Origin: Syntrophomonadaceae bacterium
GTDB taxonomy: Bacteria; Bacillota_D; Dethiobacteria; DTU022; PWGO01
Reading direction: 5' to 3'
DNA: 32,273 nt
Assembly: GCA_003554535.1 (NCBI GenBank)
Contig: PWGT01000151.1
Location: forward strand, 1-32,273
The notes beneath the pieces are model-generated. The model was not told where the DNA came from. It saw only the letters and a program-made list of their open reading frames with translations, and searched no databases. Every line of letters begins with the position of its first letter. Positions within the stretch are counted from its first letter, which is position 1. This document shows positions 7,795-15,774 of this stretch, one piece after another. The position numbers and the translations under genes were made by a program.

Positions 7795-8850
7795 ATGACG
7801 GAGCTAAATACCCGCAATATCGCCAAAATCATTTTATTAGTTGTAATTGCTGTAGGCTTAATCTGGTTTTTTAGTAGTGTCATTTGGGTAATAGGCCTTT
7901 TTGCTATCAGCCTATTTATTGTATATGCGCTGGTTCCTCTGGTAGATTATTTTAAAAACCGCTTTAGGATTCCCCATGGATTGTCAGTGGGATTAGCATT
8001 CCTGGTTTTTATAGGAATAATTGCCATTCTTCTCATTATAATTATACCTATTGCCATTCAGGAAATAGAGAATGTCATAAACGACTTGCCCGTTTATTTT
8101 GCCGAGATTCAGAGGGCAATCGAAGATATAGAGCTTCAACTGCAAACAATAGATGTTGATCTGGACTTGATATACCTCCAGGAGAGCTTGCCTCAAATTT
8201 TGCAAAACCTGCAACCTGCCCTGGAAAGCGTTGCTCATTTTAGCCTGGATTTAGCCAGTGGCCTGGTTAATTTCTTTCTCATAATTCTTATAGTATTTTA
8301 CCTTCTTTATGATTTTAACAATATCCGTAGCAATATCATTTCTATCTGTCCGCCGAAATACCGCGAGCAAGCCAAAGATATTATGCATATTATTGACGTT
8401 AACTTCGGTGGCTACATCCGGGGAACGATAGCCAGATTGTTTATTGTGGGAATTATAGTAGGGGTTTCTATGTTTTTTATAGGTATGCCCTATGCCTTCC
8501 TGTTGGGGCTATTTGCGGGAATGATGGACATATTCCCTTATATAGGGCCTTATATAGCTGCTGCACCTGCTGTTCTTTTAAGCCTTTCTCCGGCAACCCC
8601 TTCTATTTTGATAGTTATAATCATATTTGCAATAGTTCAGGCTTTGGAAAGTTTTGTTCTATCTCCCCTCTTACTGGGTAAAGCCGTGAAAATTAAACCA
8701 ATTACTGTACTGGTTTGCCTTTTAACGGGCCAGCAGTTAGCGGGAATTCTGGGAATGATTCTGTTTGTGCCTATTGCCGGGATTATCAGAAGTTTAATTA
8801 TTTATTACCAGCAAAAGAATGAGACTCCCGAACATGAAATGGTCGTTTGA
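7795..8850 (+). CDS. AI-2E/PerM family membrane transporter (UPF0118)
   Basis: Polytopic membrane protein of 351 residues in the AI-2E transporter (PerM/YdiK/UPF0118) family. Four hydrophobic segments sit in the first half, then a soluble amphipathic region with acidic residues (about residues 95-145), then GYIRGTIARL, a Pro/Gly-rich MPYAFLLGLFAGMMDIFPYIGP stretch broken over residues near 233-254, and further C-terminal segments. Characterised relatives export autoinducer-2 or act as Na+/H+ antiporters, so the substrate is open. ATG at 7795 is preferred over ATG at 7786 because AAAGGA ends 1 base before the latter but 10 bases before the former. It has its own promoter and terminator. Confidence 0.88.
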   Translation: MTELNTRNIAKIILLVVIAVGLIWFFSSVIWVIGLFAISLFIVYALVPLVDYFKNRFRIPHGLSVGLAFLVFIGIIAILLIIIIPIAIQEIENVINDLPVYFAEIQRAIEDIELQLQTIDVDLDLIYLQESLPQILQNLQPALESVAHFSLDLASGLVNFFLIILIVFYLLYDFNNIRSNIISICPPKYREQAKDIMHIIDVNFGGYIRGTIARLFIVGIIVGVSMFFIGMPYAFLLGLFAGMMDIFPYIGPYIAAAPAVLLSLSPATPSILIVIIIFAIVQALESFVLSPLLLGKAVKIKPITVLVCLLTGQQLAGILGMILFVPIAGIIRSLIIYYQQKNETPEHEMVV

Positions 8851-8920
8851 GTAATTTGAATAACTATTTTAAGTATGGGTAAAATCCTGGATTCATAGAT
8901 AATATAATTTATTTTAAGGT

Positions 8921-8950
8921 CCTTCTTTGTTAAAAGAGGGCTTTTTTATT
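8921..8950 (+). terminator. Rho-independent terminator after the AI-2E-family gene
   Basis: CCTTCTTT (8921-8928) pairs with AAAGAGGG (8933-8940) over a four-base loop, with one T-G wobble, followed by CTTTTTTATTTT. It isolates the gene from the downstream ETF operon. Confidence 0.75.
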
Positions 8951-9050
8951 TTGGGGAGATATTTAATATTTAATAAAAAGGTATAAGACAATTTGGTAAC
9001 GAAATTTAAATTGTAAAAGTATTTGTATTTCTGTAAATAATTATCCGGAA

Positions 9051-10073
9051 ATGTTAAAGGGGGGAGAAAAAATTAGTTCTGGTAGTATATGGATTTTAGC
9101 AGGTTTAGCAGAAGAAGGAAAACCTTCGGCATTAACTATGGAGTTGCTGGGCCTGGCTCAAGATTTGGCCCTCGAGCTAGAAAGCGAGATTAATGTTTTG
9201 CTCTTAAGCGATAGTATTAGCCCTGCTAAGGATGAATTATCAGTTTTTGCAGATAGATTATTTGTAGTGGAAGATGAGAATTTTAGGGAATACAATCCGG
9301 AAATATACTTGGCTACGTTGAAAGATATAATACAGAATTATGCTGGTAACGATGAACGCTTATTGTTGCTGGCAGGCCATAATGATGTGGGTCAGGATTT
9401 GTTGCCACGGTTAGCCTTTTCTTTAGAAGCGGGATTGGTTACAGATTGTACCGGTGTTACAGTGGATAAAGAAAACAAAGATTTTGTATTTGAACGTTTT
9501 ATTTACGGGGGCAATGCTTTGGCATGCCAAAATGTGCTTGCCAACTTTGCAATGGCTACAGTACGTTCGAGAGTTGGCGAAAAGCCATCTCCAAAGGCTG
9601 AAAAGGCGGAACCTATCTCCCCGGAAGTGAAGTTGCCGGAATCATTATCTGTGGAGTTAAAAGGAAAAGAGTTGGTTTCTAAAGAGATGGCCCTTGAAGA
9701 CGCCCCTGTAATAATTAGTGGAGGCAGGGGAATAGGAAGTGAAGAGGGTTTTACCCGTTTATTCGAGCTTGCACAGTTATTAAACGGAGCAGTAGGGGCA
9801 ACTCGCCCTCCCGTTGATGCCGGGTGGGTCTCTTCCACCAGGCAGGTAGGGATTACAGGTAAAATTGTAGCTCCTCAAGTATATATAGCAGTAGCACTCT
9901 CCGGTTCTACCCAACATTTGTCTGGTATGAGTGAAGCAGGAACCATTATTTCCATAAATAAAGACCCAGAAGCGTATATATTTAAAGTATCTGATATAGG
10001 CGTGGTAGCAAATTGGGAGGAAGTATTTCCTTATTTCATAGAAGAGTTAAAGACTATCATAGAGGGCAGGTGA
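9051..10073 (+). CDS. etfA: Electron transfer flavoprotein, alpha subunit
   Basis: EtfA, the FAD-carrying subunit of the ETF heterodimer, which accepts electrons from acyl-CoA dehydrogenases or takes part in bifurcation. The N-terminal Rossmann-like domain runs to about residue 175, a Lys/Glu/Pro-rich linker to about 210, and the C-terminal FAD domain shows GATRPPVDAGW (249-259), STRQVG (262-267), the flavin motif SGSTQHLSGM (284-293) and SDIGVVANW. Length is 340 residues. ATG at 9051 has only a weak ribosome site, and GGGGGGAG sits inside the gene 5 bases before an in-frame ATT at 9072 that would give a leader close to usual EtfA N-termini. The etfA-etfB order is the reverse of the common arrangement. 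Confidence 0.93.
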   Translation: MLKGGEKISSGSIWILAGLAEEGKPSALTMELLGLAQDLALELESEINVLLLSDSISPAKDELSVFADRLFVVEDENFREYNPEIYLATLKDIIQNYAGNDERLLLLAGHNDVGQDLLPRLAFSLEAGLVTDCTGVTVDKENKDFVFERFIYGGNALACQNVLANFAMATVRSRVGEKPSPKAEKAEPISPEVKLPESLSVELKGKELVSKEMALEDAPVIISGGRGIGSEEGFTRLFELAQLLNGAVGATRPPVDAGWVSSTRQVGITGKIVAPQVYIAVALSGSTQHLSGMSEAGTIISINKDPEAYIFKVSDIGVVANWEEVFPYFIEELKTIIEGR

Positions 10074-10077
10074 AAAA

Positions 10078-10866
10078 ATGAGCTTACATATAGTGGTTTG
10101 TGTTAAGCTGGTTCCCGATCCGGAAGCACCGCCTACTTCAGTGGAAGTTGATGAAGAAAATATGCAGGTGTTCACCAGAGGGGTTTCACCGGTAATCAAC
10201 TCTTTTGATGAAAGTGCCCTGGAAGCTGCTATTCGCATCAAGGAAGCTGCAGGAGGAAAAATAACTTTGCTTTCGGCTGGAAAGAGCCTCTCCCAGGCTG
10301 TAATTCTTAAAGCCTTGGCTGCTGGAGCAGATGAGGCGGTACTGGTGGAAGATAACGAGATCGAAACCGATTCATTAAATTCATGGAGCACTGCTGCTAT
10401 TTTAGCCCACGCAATTAAACAGCATATAGAGGATTTTGATCTGGTTCTTTGTGGAAGGCAGGCCGCAGATACCAATGCCGGGCAAGTTGGTTTAGGCCTT
10501 TCTACTTTTCTGGAGGTGCCGGCTGTAACATTGGCTCAAAGAGTAGAGAAGAAAGAAGGAGATATAGAAGTAGAAAGAGTTCTGGCAGATGGATATGAAA
10601 TTGTAATTGCCAGTTCTCCTGTTTTGGTTACAGTAAGCGGAGAACTGGGCGAACTTAGATTTCCCAGCATTCAAGCTATCAAAGCTGCTAAAAAGCTTCC
10701 TCAAAAAAAGCTTTCTCTGCAAGATTTAGCAATAGAACAAGTTCCACCAAAAGTTCAAACTTTTAAATTAGCTACACCCTCTAGAGAACGTGAATGTAAA
10801 TTTATAGAAGAAGATGCGCCGGAAGATGCCGGTAGAAAACTGGCCCGGCTAGTGCCTTTGGAGTAA
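10078..10866 (+). CDS. etfB: Electron transfer flavoprotein, beta subunit
   Basis: EtfB, partner of the EtfA encoded 4 bases upstream. It shows the family's VCVKLVPDPEA start, the NSFDESALEAAIRIKE helix (41-56) and the nucleotide-binding turn AADTNAGQVG (129-138), then a Lys-rich C-terminal arm (from about 205) that wraps the alpha subunit in known ETFs. In bifurcating ETFs this subunit binds a second FAD, in ordinary ones AMP. The sequence alone does not let me decide, although association with FAD_binding_4 flavoproteins makes a bifurcating or confurcating type worth testing. Length is 262 residues, slightly long. Translational coupling to etfA is likely. Confidence 0.94.
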   Translation: MSLHIVVCVKLVPDPEAPPTSVEVDEENMQVFTRGVSPVINSFDESALEAAIRIKEAAGGKITLLSAGKSLSQAVILKALAAGADEAVLVEDNEIETDSLNSWSTAAILAHAIKQHIEDFDLVLCGRQAADTNAGQVGLGLSTFLEVPAVTLAQRVEKKEGDIEVERVLADGYEIVIASSPVLVTVSGELGELRFPSIQAIKAAKKLPQKKLSLQDLAIEQVPPKVQTFKLATPSRERECKFIEEDAPEDAGRKLARLVPLE

Positions 10867-10887
10867 TTTGGGGAAAGGAGTGGTAAG

Positions 10888-11250
10888 ATGAGCCTGGATA
10901 CCGGAAGGGCTTATGAGGCGCTACAGTGTGCTTATCGGAATGGAGTCCTTGACAAAGTAGTTTCTATTCAAGGTGAAGCGATGCAGGGCCTCATGAGAAA
11001 AAAAGGATTGAATTTGAACGAATTTATTAATAGCGTAGATGAGATGGACGAGGAAAAGCTTCAAAAGCTGGATGCGATTCTTCAGCGCTCCAATCTTCTC
11101 TTTTGGTTAATGACCTCAGACTGTTTCATGCGCTTGATCTCTCGATTACTGGAATTTCGCATAGTAAGAAAAATATTGATCTGGTTTAGTGAGATATTAT
11201 ACTCCTGGTTAATAAACACTTCAAGGAAGGTAGCTGTTGCCAATGGATAA
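10888..11250 (+). CDS. Unknown 120-residue protein in the ETF/flavoprotein operon
   Basis: I do not recognise this gene. It has a good ribosome site (AAAGGAG, 8 bases before ATG), lies 21 bases after etfB, and overlaps the next gene by 8 to 14 bases, so it is a genuine operon member. Residues 1-70 are soluble and helical, with an acidic VDEMDEEKLQKLD stretch. Residues about 70-112 are rich in Leu, Ile, Phe and Trp with interspersed Arg/Lys, including LLFWLM and ILIWFSEILYSWLI. This suggests one or two membrane-associated or amphipathic helices. An inferred role is tethering or assembling the neighbouring flavoprotein/FeS complex. No Cys motif or cofactor site is visible. Confidence 0.8.
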   Translation: MSLDTGRAYEALQCAYRNGVLDKVVSIQGEAMQGLMRKKGLNLNEFINSVDEMDEEKLQKLDAILQRSNLLFWLMTSDCFMRLISRLLEFRIVRKILIWFSEILYSWLINTSRKVAVANG

Positions 11251-12727
11251 GAATTACGAACAATTTTGGGAAAAAGTGACTAATCTTTTGGGAGCGGAAA
11301 GAGTTTATACCAGTGACAAAATGCTGGATAGTTTTCGAGCCTCAGATCCGGAGGTAGATGGGAATCCTTTAGCATTACTCAAGCCAGAAAGTGGAAGTCA
11401 AATTCCTGATTTAATGAAATTGGCACGAGAAGAAAAAGTTAATCTAGTGTATTGCTCTTCTTCTACGCCGAGATTTCGTGGAGATACTGTCCCAAAGGGC
11501 GATGGAGTTATTGTGGATATGTCCTCGCTTGAAAATATTGTCCGCGTGGATCGTAGAAATAAAGTTGCTTTAATAGAGCCTGGAGTTACTTTTCCTGAAT
11601 TAATTTCGGAGGTAGACAAAGTAGGCTTAAAAGTGTTAATGCCTTTATTGCCTCGGACAGGTAAATCAGTGCTTGCCAGTTATTTGGAGCGGGAGCCCAT
11701 TCTCATACCCAAATATCACTGGGATATGACTGATCCACTCCTTTGTACAGAACTTGTATTTGGAACGGGGGATAAATTTCGCACTGGGTCGGCTGCTGGG
11801 CCCGGAAGTCTGGAGCAGCAGTGGGCTGTGGGAGGTGCCCAAAAAAATCCATTAGGGCCAGCCCAAACTGATATGGCAAGGTTGGTACAGGGTTCCCAAG
11901 GCACTCTTGCAGCAGTGACCTGGGCTACTGTGAAGCTTGAATTAAAGCCTACTATTCACAAGTTTTATTTTATACCAGCCACTGATTTATCCAAGCTTAT
12001 TGAGTTTGCATATAAAGCGCTTCGACCTAAGTTGGGCGATGAATTTTTTATACTAAATTCATATGAGCTGTCTACACTGGTAGGAAATGAAGGTTCTGAA
12101 ATTGATAAGATAGCTGATAAACAATATCCTTACACTCTTGTATTTGCTGTGGCTGGATACCAGCATTTGCCGGAAAAAAGAGTCGCCTACCAGGAAAAGG
12201 ATATGGCTAGGATTGCCAAAGAAGCTGATGTGAATATAACAAGAGAAGTTCCAGGTTGTTCAGCAAATCGGATGGCATCGCTGGTGGGAGGATGTTCCTC
12301 TCCTGAATATTATAAAACAAAGCCCCGCGGTGCATTTAGGGAAATATTTTTCCTGACAACCCTCGACCAGGCGAATAAGTATATTAACATAATGCATGAA
12401 AACTTGGATAAGTATGACTATCCCCGAGAGCGAATGGGTATTTATATTCAACCTATTCAACATGGACGGACTGTTCATGTCGAATTTTCTCTTTATTATG
12501 ATCCTAATATAGACTCAGAGAGTAAGGATTTGGACAATCTTTATGCAGAAGCAAGTGAATCACTTGCCAGTGCGGGAGCCTTTTTTTCCAGGCCTTATGG
12601 GGTGTGGTCAGATCTGGCTTACCGTTATTGCCCTGATACTGTTAAAGCATTGAACAAGGTTAAAGATATTTTGGATCCCGACCACATTCTTAATCGGGGA
12701 ACGTTATGCTTTGAGGAGGTGAAGTAA
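11237..12727 (+). CDS. FAD-linked oxidase, FAD_binding_4 (GlcD-like), first copy
   Basis: Flavoprotein of the vanillyl-alcohol-oxidase/GlcD superfamily, about 496 residues. The FAD-binding PCMH domain covers roughly residues 45-230: IVDMSSLENIVRVDRRN, the VALIEPGVTFPEL strand, and GSAAGPGSLEQQWAVGG and QGSQGTLAAVTWATVKL segments. The C-terminal substrate/cap domain ends with DPDHILNRGTLCF, matching the FAD-oxidase C-terminal ending. The usual Gly-rich RGGGTG-type FAD loop is replaced by CSSSTPRFRGDT, which is unusual. TTG at 11237 is 6 bases after AAGGAAGG; ATG at 11243 is the alternative. It ends exactly where the CCG iron-sulfur gene begins. The substrate cannot be named; lactate/glycolate-type 2-hydroxyacids are the family precedent. 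Confidence 0.87.
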   Translation: MPMDKNYEQFWEKVTNLLGAERVYTSDKMLDSFRASDPEVDGNPLALLKPESGSQIPDLMKLAREEKVNLVYCSSSTPRFRGDTVPKGDGVIVDMSSLENIVRVDRRNKVALIEPGVTFPELISEVDKVGLKVLMPLLPRTGKSVLASYLEREPILIPKYHWDMTDPLLCTELVFGTGDKFRTGSAAGPGSLEQQWAVGGAQKNPLGPAQTDMARLVQGSQGTLAAVTWATVKLELKPTIHKFYFIPATDLSKLIEFAYKALRPKLGDEFFILNSYELSTLVGNEGSEIDKIADKQYPYTLVFAVAGYQHLPEKRVAYQEKDMARIAKEADVNITREVPGCSANRMASLVGGCSSPEYYKTKPRGAFREIFFLTTLDQANKYINIMHENLDKYDYPRERMGIYIQPIQHGRTVHVEFSLYYDPNIDSESKDLDNLYAEASESLASAGAFFSRPYGVWSDLAYRYCPDTVKALNKVKDILDPDHILNRGTLCFEEVK

Positions 12728-14026
12728 GTGGCCCTTGAAGATTATAAAAATGACATGGAAGGATGCTCCCGCTGTTCATCATGTAAATGGATCCCTTTTA
12801 ACCAGGTGAAGAGCTGGCGTTTTGCGCATAACTGCCCGGCAATAAGCAGGTATAACTTACATGCCTATTCCGGTTCCGGAAAAATGATCATGGGGTTGTC
12901 CATGCTTACAGGTAGATCCGAATTAAACGAAAGCATTATGGATATTATATTTACCTGCCAACTTTGTGGTGCTTGTGATACAGCCTGTAAAGTGTATCGA
13001 GATGATATTGATCTAATGGATGTGCTCCTGGAATTAAGAACTCATTGTGTGGAAGAAGGAGAATTGGTTATAGAGCATATGGCTACCATAGATGCCTTAA
13101 AACGTGAAAATAATATGTTGGGGGAAAAAAAGGAAGCCAGGGGTGATTGGGCTGATGGGTTACCTGTAAAAGATATTAACCAGGAAACTGTTGATGTTCT
13201 TTTTCATGCTGGTTGCCGTTATTCCTATGACCAAGATAGTAGAGAGGCATTGCGAGGTATAGTGAAGCTTTTGGTTGATTCTGGAGTGGATGTGGGAATA
13301 GCCGGAGCTTCCGAAACCTGTTGTGGGGGGCGTGCTTATAAATTTGGTTATCAGGGAGAAGCAGAAAACTATGCTGATGATATGTTATCAAGGGTTAAGT
13401 CTTCAGGCGCAAGCTTGCTGGTAACTCCCTGTGCTGATGGCTATTCAGCTTTTAATTATTTGTATCCCCGCATGAAAAAGGAATTACCGGTAGAAGTCTT
13501 GCATATTAGTCAGTATCTAGAACGATTATTAAAAAATGGTGAAATAAACTTAAAAAATAATGTTCCTCGCAAGGTTACTTATCATGATCCTTGCTATCTG
13601 GGAAGAATGGGGGAACCATATCTGGGAGATTGGCAAGACTCCAAGCTTTTAAGACCCATGAGCATGAAGAGGGCTGGCCGCAATGGAGTTTATGATACCC
13701 CCCGCGATATTATCAAGCAAATTCCCGCTTTGGAATTGGTGGAAATGGAACGGATAAGGGAATATTCCTGGTGTTGTGGAGCCGGTGGAGGGGTTTGGGA
13801 AGCATACCCCGATTTTGCAGTATGGACGGCTTCAGAACGAATAGAAGAAGCTTTATCCACCGGAGCCGATACTTTGGTTACTTCTTGCCCCTGGTGCTTA
13901 AGGGTATTTAGAGAGGCACTGGCAGAAACGGAGAAAGATTTAAGAATTATGGATATCAGCGAACTATTTTTGGAATCAGCCGGGATATGTAGCCCAGCTA
14001 CCTTGAAAGGAGGTGGTGCCTTATGA
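12728..14026 (+). CDS. Iron-sulfur protein with two CCG domains (GlcF/HdrB-like)
   Basis: Soluble electron-transfer subunit of 432 residues. Two [4Fe-4S] ferredoxin sites are seen: Cys13/16/19 with Cys36, and Cys77/80/83 with Cys87. Two CCG domains follow: Cys163, Cys198-Cys199-Gly and Cys235; then Cys289, Cys349-Cys350-Gly, Cys387 and Cys390 (CPWC). In HdrB such motifs bind non-cubane clusters. The first copy lacks the final CxxC cysteine and the second carries extra residues between Cys289 and the CC pair. No membrane segments, unlike DUF224/FixC-type ETF:quinone oxidoreductases. GTG start directly abuts the previous stop, with GAGGAGGTG upstream. It overlaps the next gene by four bases (ATGA), so the three proteins are probably made in equal amounts. 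Confidence 0.88.
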   Translation: MALEDYKNDMEGCSRCSSCKWIPFNQVKSWRFAHNCPAISRYNLHAYSGSGKMIMGLSMLTGRSELNESIMDIIFTCQLCGACDTACKVYRDDIDLMDVLLELRTHCVEEGELVIEHMATIDALKRENNMLGEKKEARGDWADGLPVKDINQETVDVLFHAGCRYSYDQDSREALRGIVKLLVDSGVDVGIAGASETCCGGRAYKFGYQGEAENYADDMLSRVKSSGASLLVTPCADGYSAFNYLYPRMKKELPVEVLHISQYLERLLKNGEINLKNNVPRKVTYHDPCYLGRMGEPYLGDWQDSKLLRPMSMKRAGRNGVYDTPRDIIKQIPALELVEMERIREYSWCCGAGGGVWEAYPDFAVWTASERIEEALSTGADTLVTSCPWCLRVFREALAETEKDLRIMDISELFLESAGICSPATLKGGGAL

Positions 14027-15642
14027 TTTCTGATGAAGCTTTAGGAGCTTTTCAGGTTATTGTAGGAGAGGAAAACGTTTCTCGGGAACCAGCGGTTCTG
14101 GATACTTATGCGTGGCAACCTACCATAAATGACGATCCTGCAAAATGGGTGTATCGTCCAGTGGCAGTAGTTTTACCCGGTTCTACTGCAGAAGTTCAGG
14201 AGGTAGTTAAGGTTTGTAATAAACATGGGCTAAAATTCAAAGCCACTACAACCGGGTGGGGTGTTTACAGTGGTCCAACTTCTGATAATGTAGTTCAATT
14301 TGATATGCGTCGCATGAACAAGATCATAGAAATAGATGAAAAAAACATGTACGCAGTGGTTGAACCTTATGTAACTGGTGCTCAACTACAGGCAGAAGCA
14401 ATGAAGTTAGGTTTGAACACTCATATTATAGGTGCAGGCCCTGTCTGCTCGCCCCTGGCAAGCGCTACTTCCGGATGGGGAGTTGGTTGGGATTGTATTT
14501 ATATGAGCTACAGCGCCCGGAATGTGCTGGGTGTGGAGTGGGTGTTGCCCGATGGAGAACTCCTGTACCTGGGAACACCGGGTTCTGGTTCAGAATGGTT
14601 CTGTGGGGATGGTCCAGGCCCTTCTTTGCGTGGAATTTTGCGGGGCACTTCGGGAGCCCTGGGAGGGCATGGAGTTTTTACCCGTTGTGCAATCAAGCTT
14701 TTTAATTGGCCCGGCCCTTCTGAGTTGCACACAGAAGGATTGTTGCTTGATGCTCAGAGCGAGATTCCTGAAAACATAAGGTTTCACATGTGCTTTTTCC
14801 CGGACAGGGATAAACTTGCTGATGCAGTATATGAAATAGGTGATGCTGAAATCGGGTATCTGGCCACACGTGTTTCTCCTAATGTATTTTTATATGGTGC
14901 TACGCCTCGCTTGTTCCGTAAGCTAACTCGAACCAGTGCCTTGCGCAGCTTGTTGAGTGAAACTTTAAAATGGATGTTTGTAATAGTATTAATGGGGTCA
15001 TCCAGGGAAGAGATAGAATATCAAGATGCAGTAGTTAAGAAAATTGTAGGAGATTATAAAGGATTTTCCCTGGAAATGACAGAAGTTCCTGTTATTGGCC
15101 CCATACTTCCTATGAATTTTTTGAGGGTTTCTGCAATTCCAGCTATTTTCAGGCTAGGAGGACTTTTTACCACTGCTCTTGGCAGAAATGAAACCTGGGA
15201 TACTCAGCTTGACTGGGCAGAAGTTGGGGAAGAATTACGGAAGAGAAGAATTGAGCAGGGAGAAGTTCTGGATGATATGGGCGATAACCCATTTATGGCC
15301 CTGTATGAAAACAATACCTGGTCTCACTGTGAGAATATTTACCAGTATGATACCAGAAACGAAAAACATCTGGAGAAGTTGCATACCATCTTTGCCGAAT
15401 CCACAATAAGAGCTATGGAAATTTGCCAGGAACCACTTTCTTCATTTGACTGGCGGGTTCGCAAAATATTGGGACCTCTACTTTATGATTATAATTACTG
15501 GCAAAAGCAAATAGCTCAAAGTTTCGGCGCGGAAGGGGCTGCAGATACAGGCATGTATTGCGATGAAGTAGATTATGACCTTTCTGCAGGCGACCCTCAA
15601 TTAAAGGAAAAACTAGAAAAAATTATTGCAGAAAAAAAGTAA
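14023..15642 (+). CDS. FAD-linked oxidase, FAD_binding_4 (GlcD-like), second copy
   Basis: Second flavoprotein of the same superfamily, 539 residues and only distantly similar to the first. PCMH signs: VYRPVAVVLPGSTAEVQEVVKVCNK broken over residues 43-67, FKATTTGWGVYSGP, FDMRRMNKIIEIDEKN and AVVEPYVTGAQLQ near 112-124, then GPGPSLRGILRGTSGALGGHG, where a flavin-contacting Gly-rich loop is expected. The C-terminal half (240-539) is longer than in classical GlcD and contains a hydrophobic WMFVIVLMGSS stretch and many aromatic residues. AAGGAGGTGG precedes ATG. Two different flavoprotein partners around one FeS protein suggest a hetero-oligomer, with either separate substrates or one catalytic and one electron-transfer flavin. 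Confidence 0.87.
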   Translation: MISDEALGAFQVIVGEENVSREPAVLDTYAWQPTINDDPAKWVYRPVAVVLPGSTAEVQEVVKVCNKHGLKFKATTTGWGVYSGPTSDNVVQFDMRRMNKIIEIDEKNMYAVVEPYVTGAQLQAEAMKLGLNTHIIGAGPVCSPLASATSGWGVGWDCIYMSYSARNVLGVEWVLPDGELLYLGTPGSGSEWFCGDGPGPSLRGILRGTSGALGGHGVFTRCAIKLFNWPGPSELHTEGLLLDAQSEIPENIRFHMCFFPDRDKLADAVYEIGDAEIGYLATRVSPNVFLYGATPRLFRKLTRTSALRSLLSETLKWMFVIVLMGSSREEIEYQDAVVKKIVGDYKGFSLEMTEVPVIGPILPMNFLRVSAIPAIFRLGGLFTTALGRNETWDTQLDWAEVGEELRKRRIEQGEVLDDMGDNPFMALYENNTWSHCENIYQYDTRNEKHLEKLHTIFAESTIRAMEICQEPLSSFDWRVRKILGPLLYDYNYWQKQIAQSFGAEGAADTGMYCDEVDYDLSAGDPQLKEKLEKIIAEKK

Positions 15643-15774
15643 ATTAAGGGTTTTAAAACTAAATAGGAGCGGCATTAAAGTGCTTAAATTTTAAGTTCTA
15701 ATTTAGTATAATACCAGTAGTCAATGAATATAATGGAAAAATGTTCACTGTTATAAAATGAGAGGAGGTTGAAG

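Noticed and set aside
14508..14787. Overlapping open frames on both strands inside the second GlcD-like gene
   Set aside because: They are shadows of a GC-richer, Gly/Trp-coding stretch; their products are Cys/Pro/Trp-rich without domains, and none has a ribosome site.
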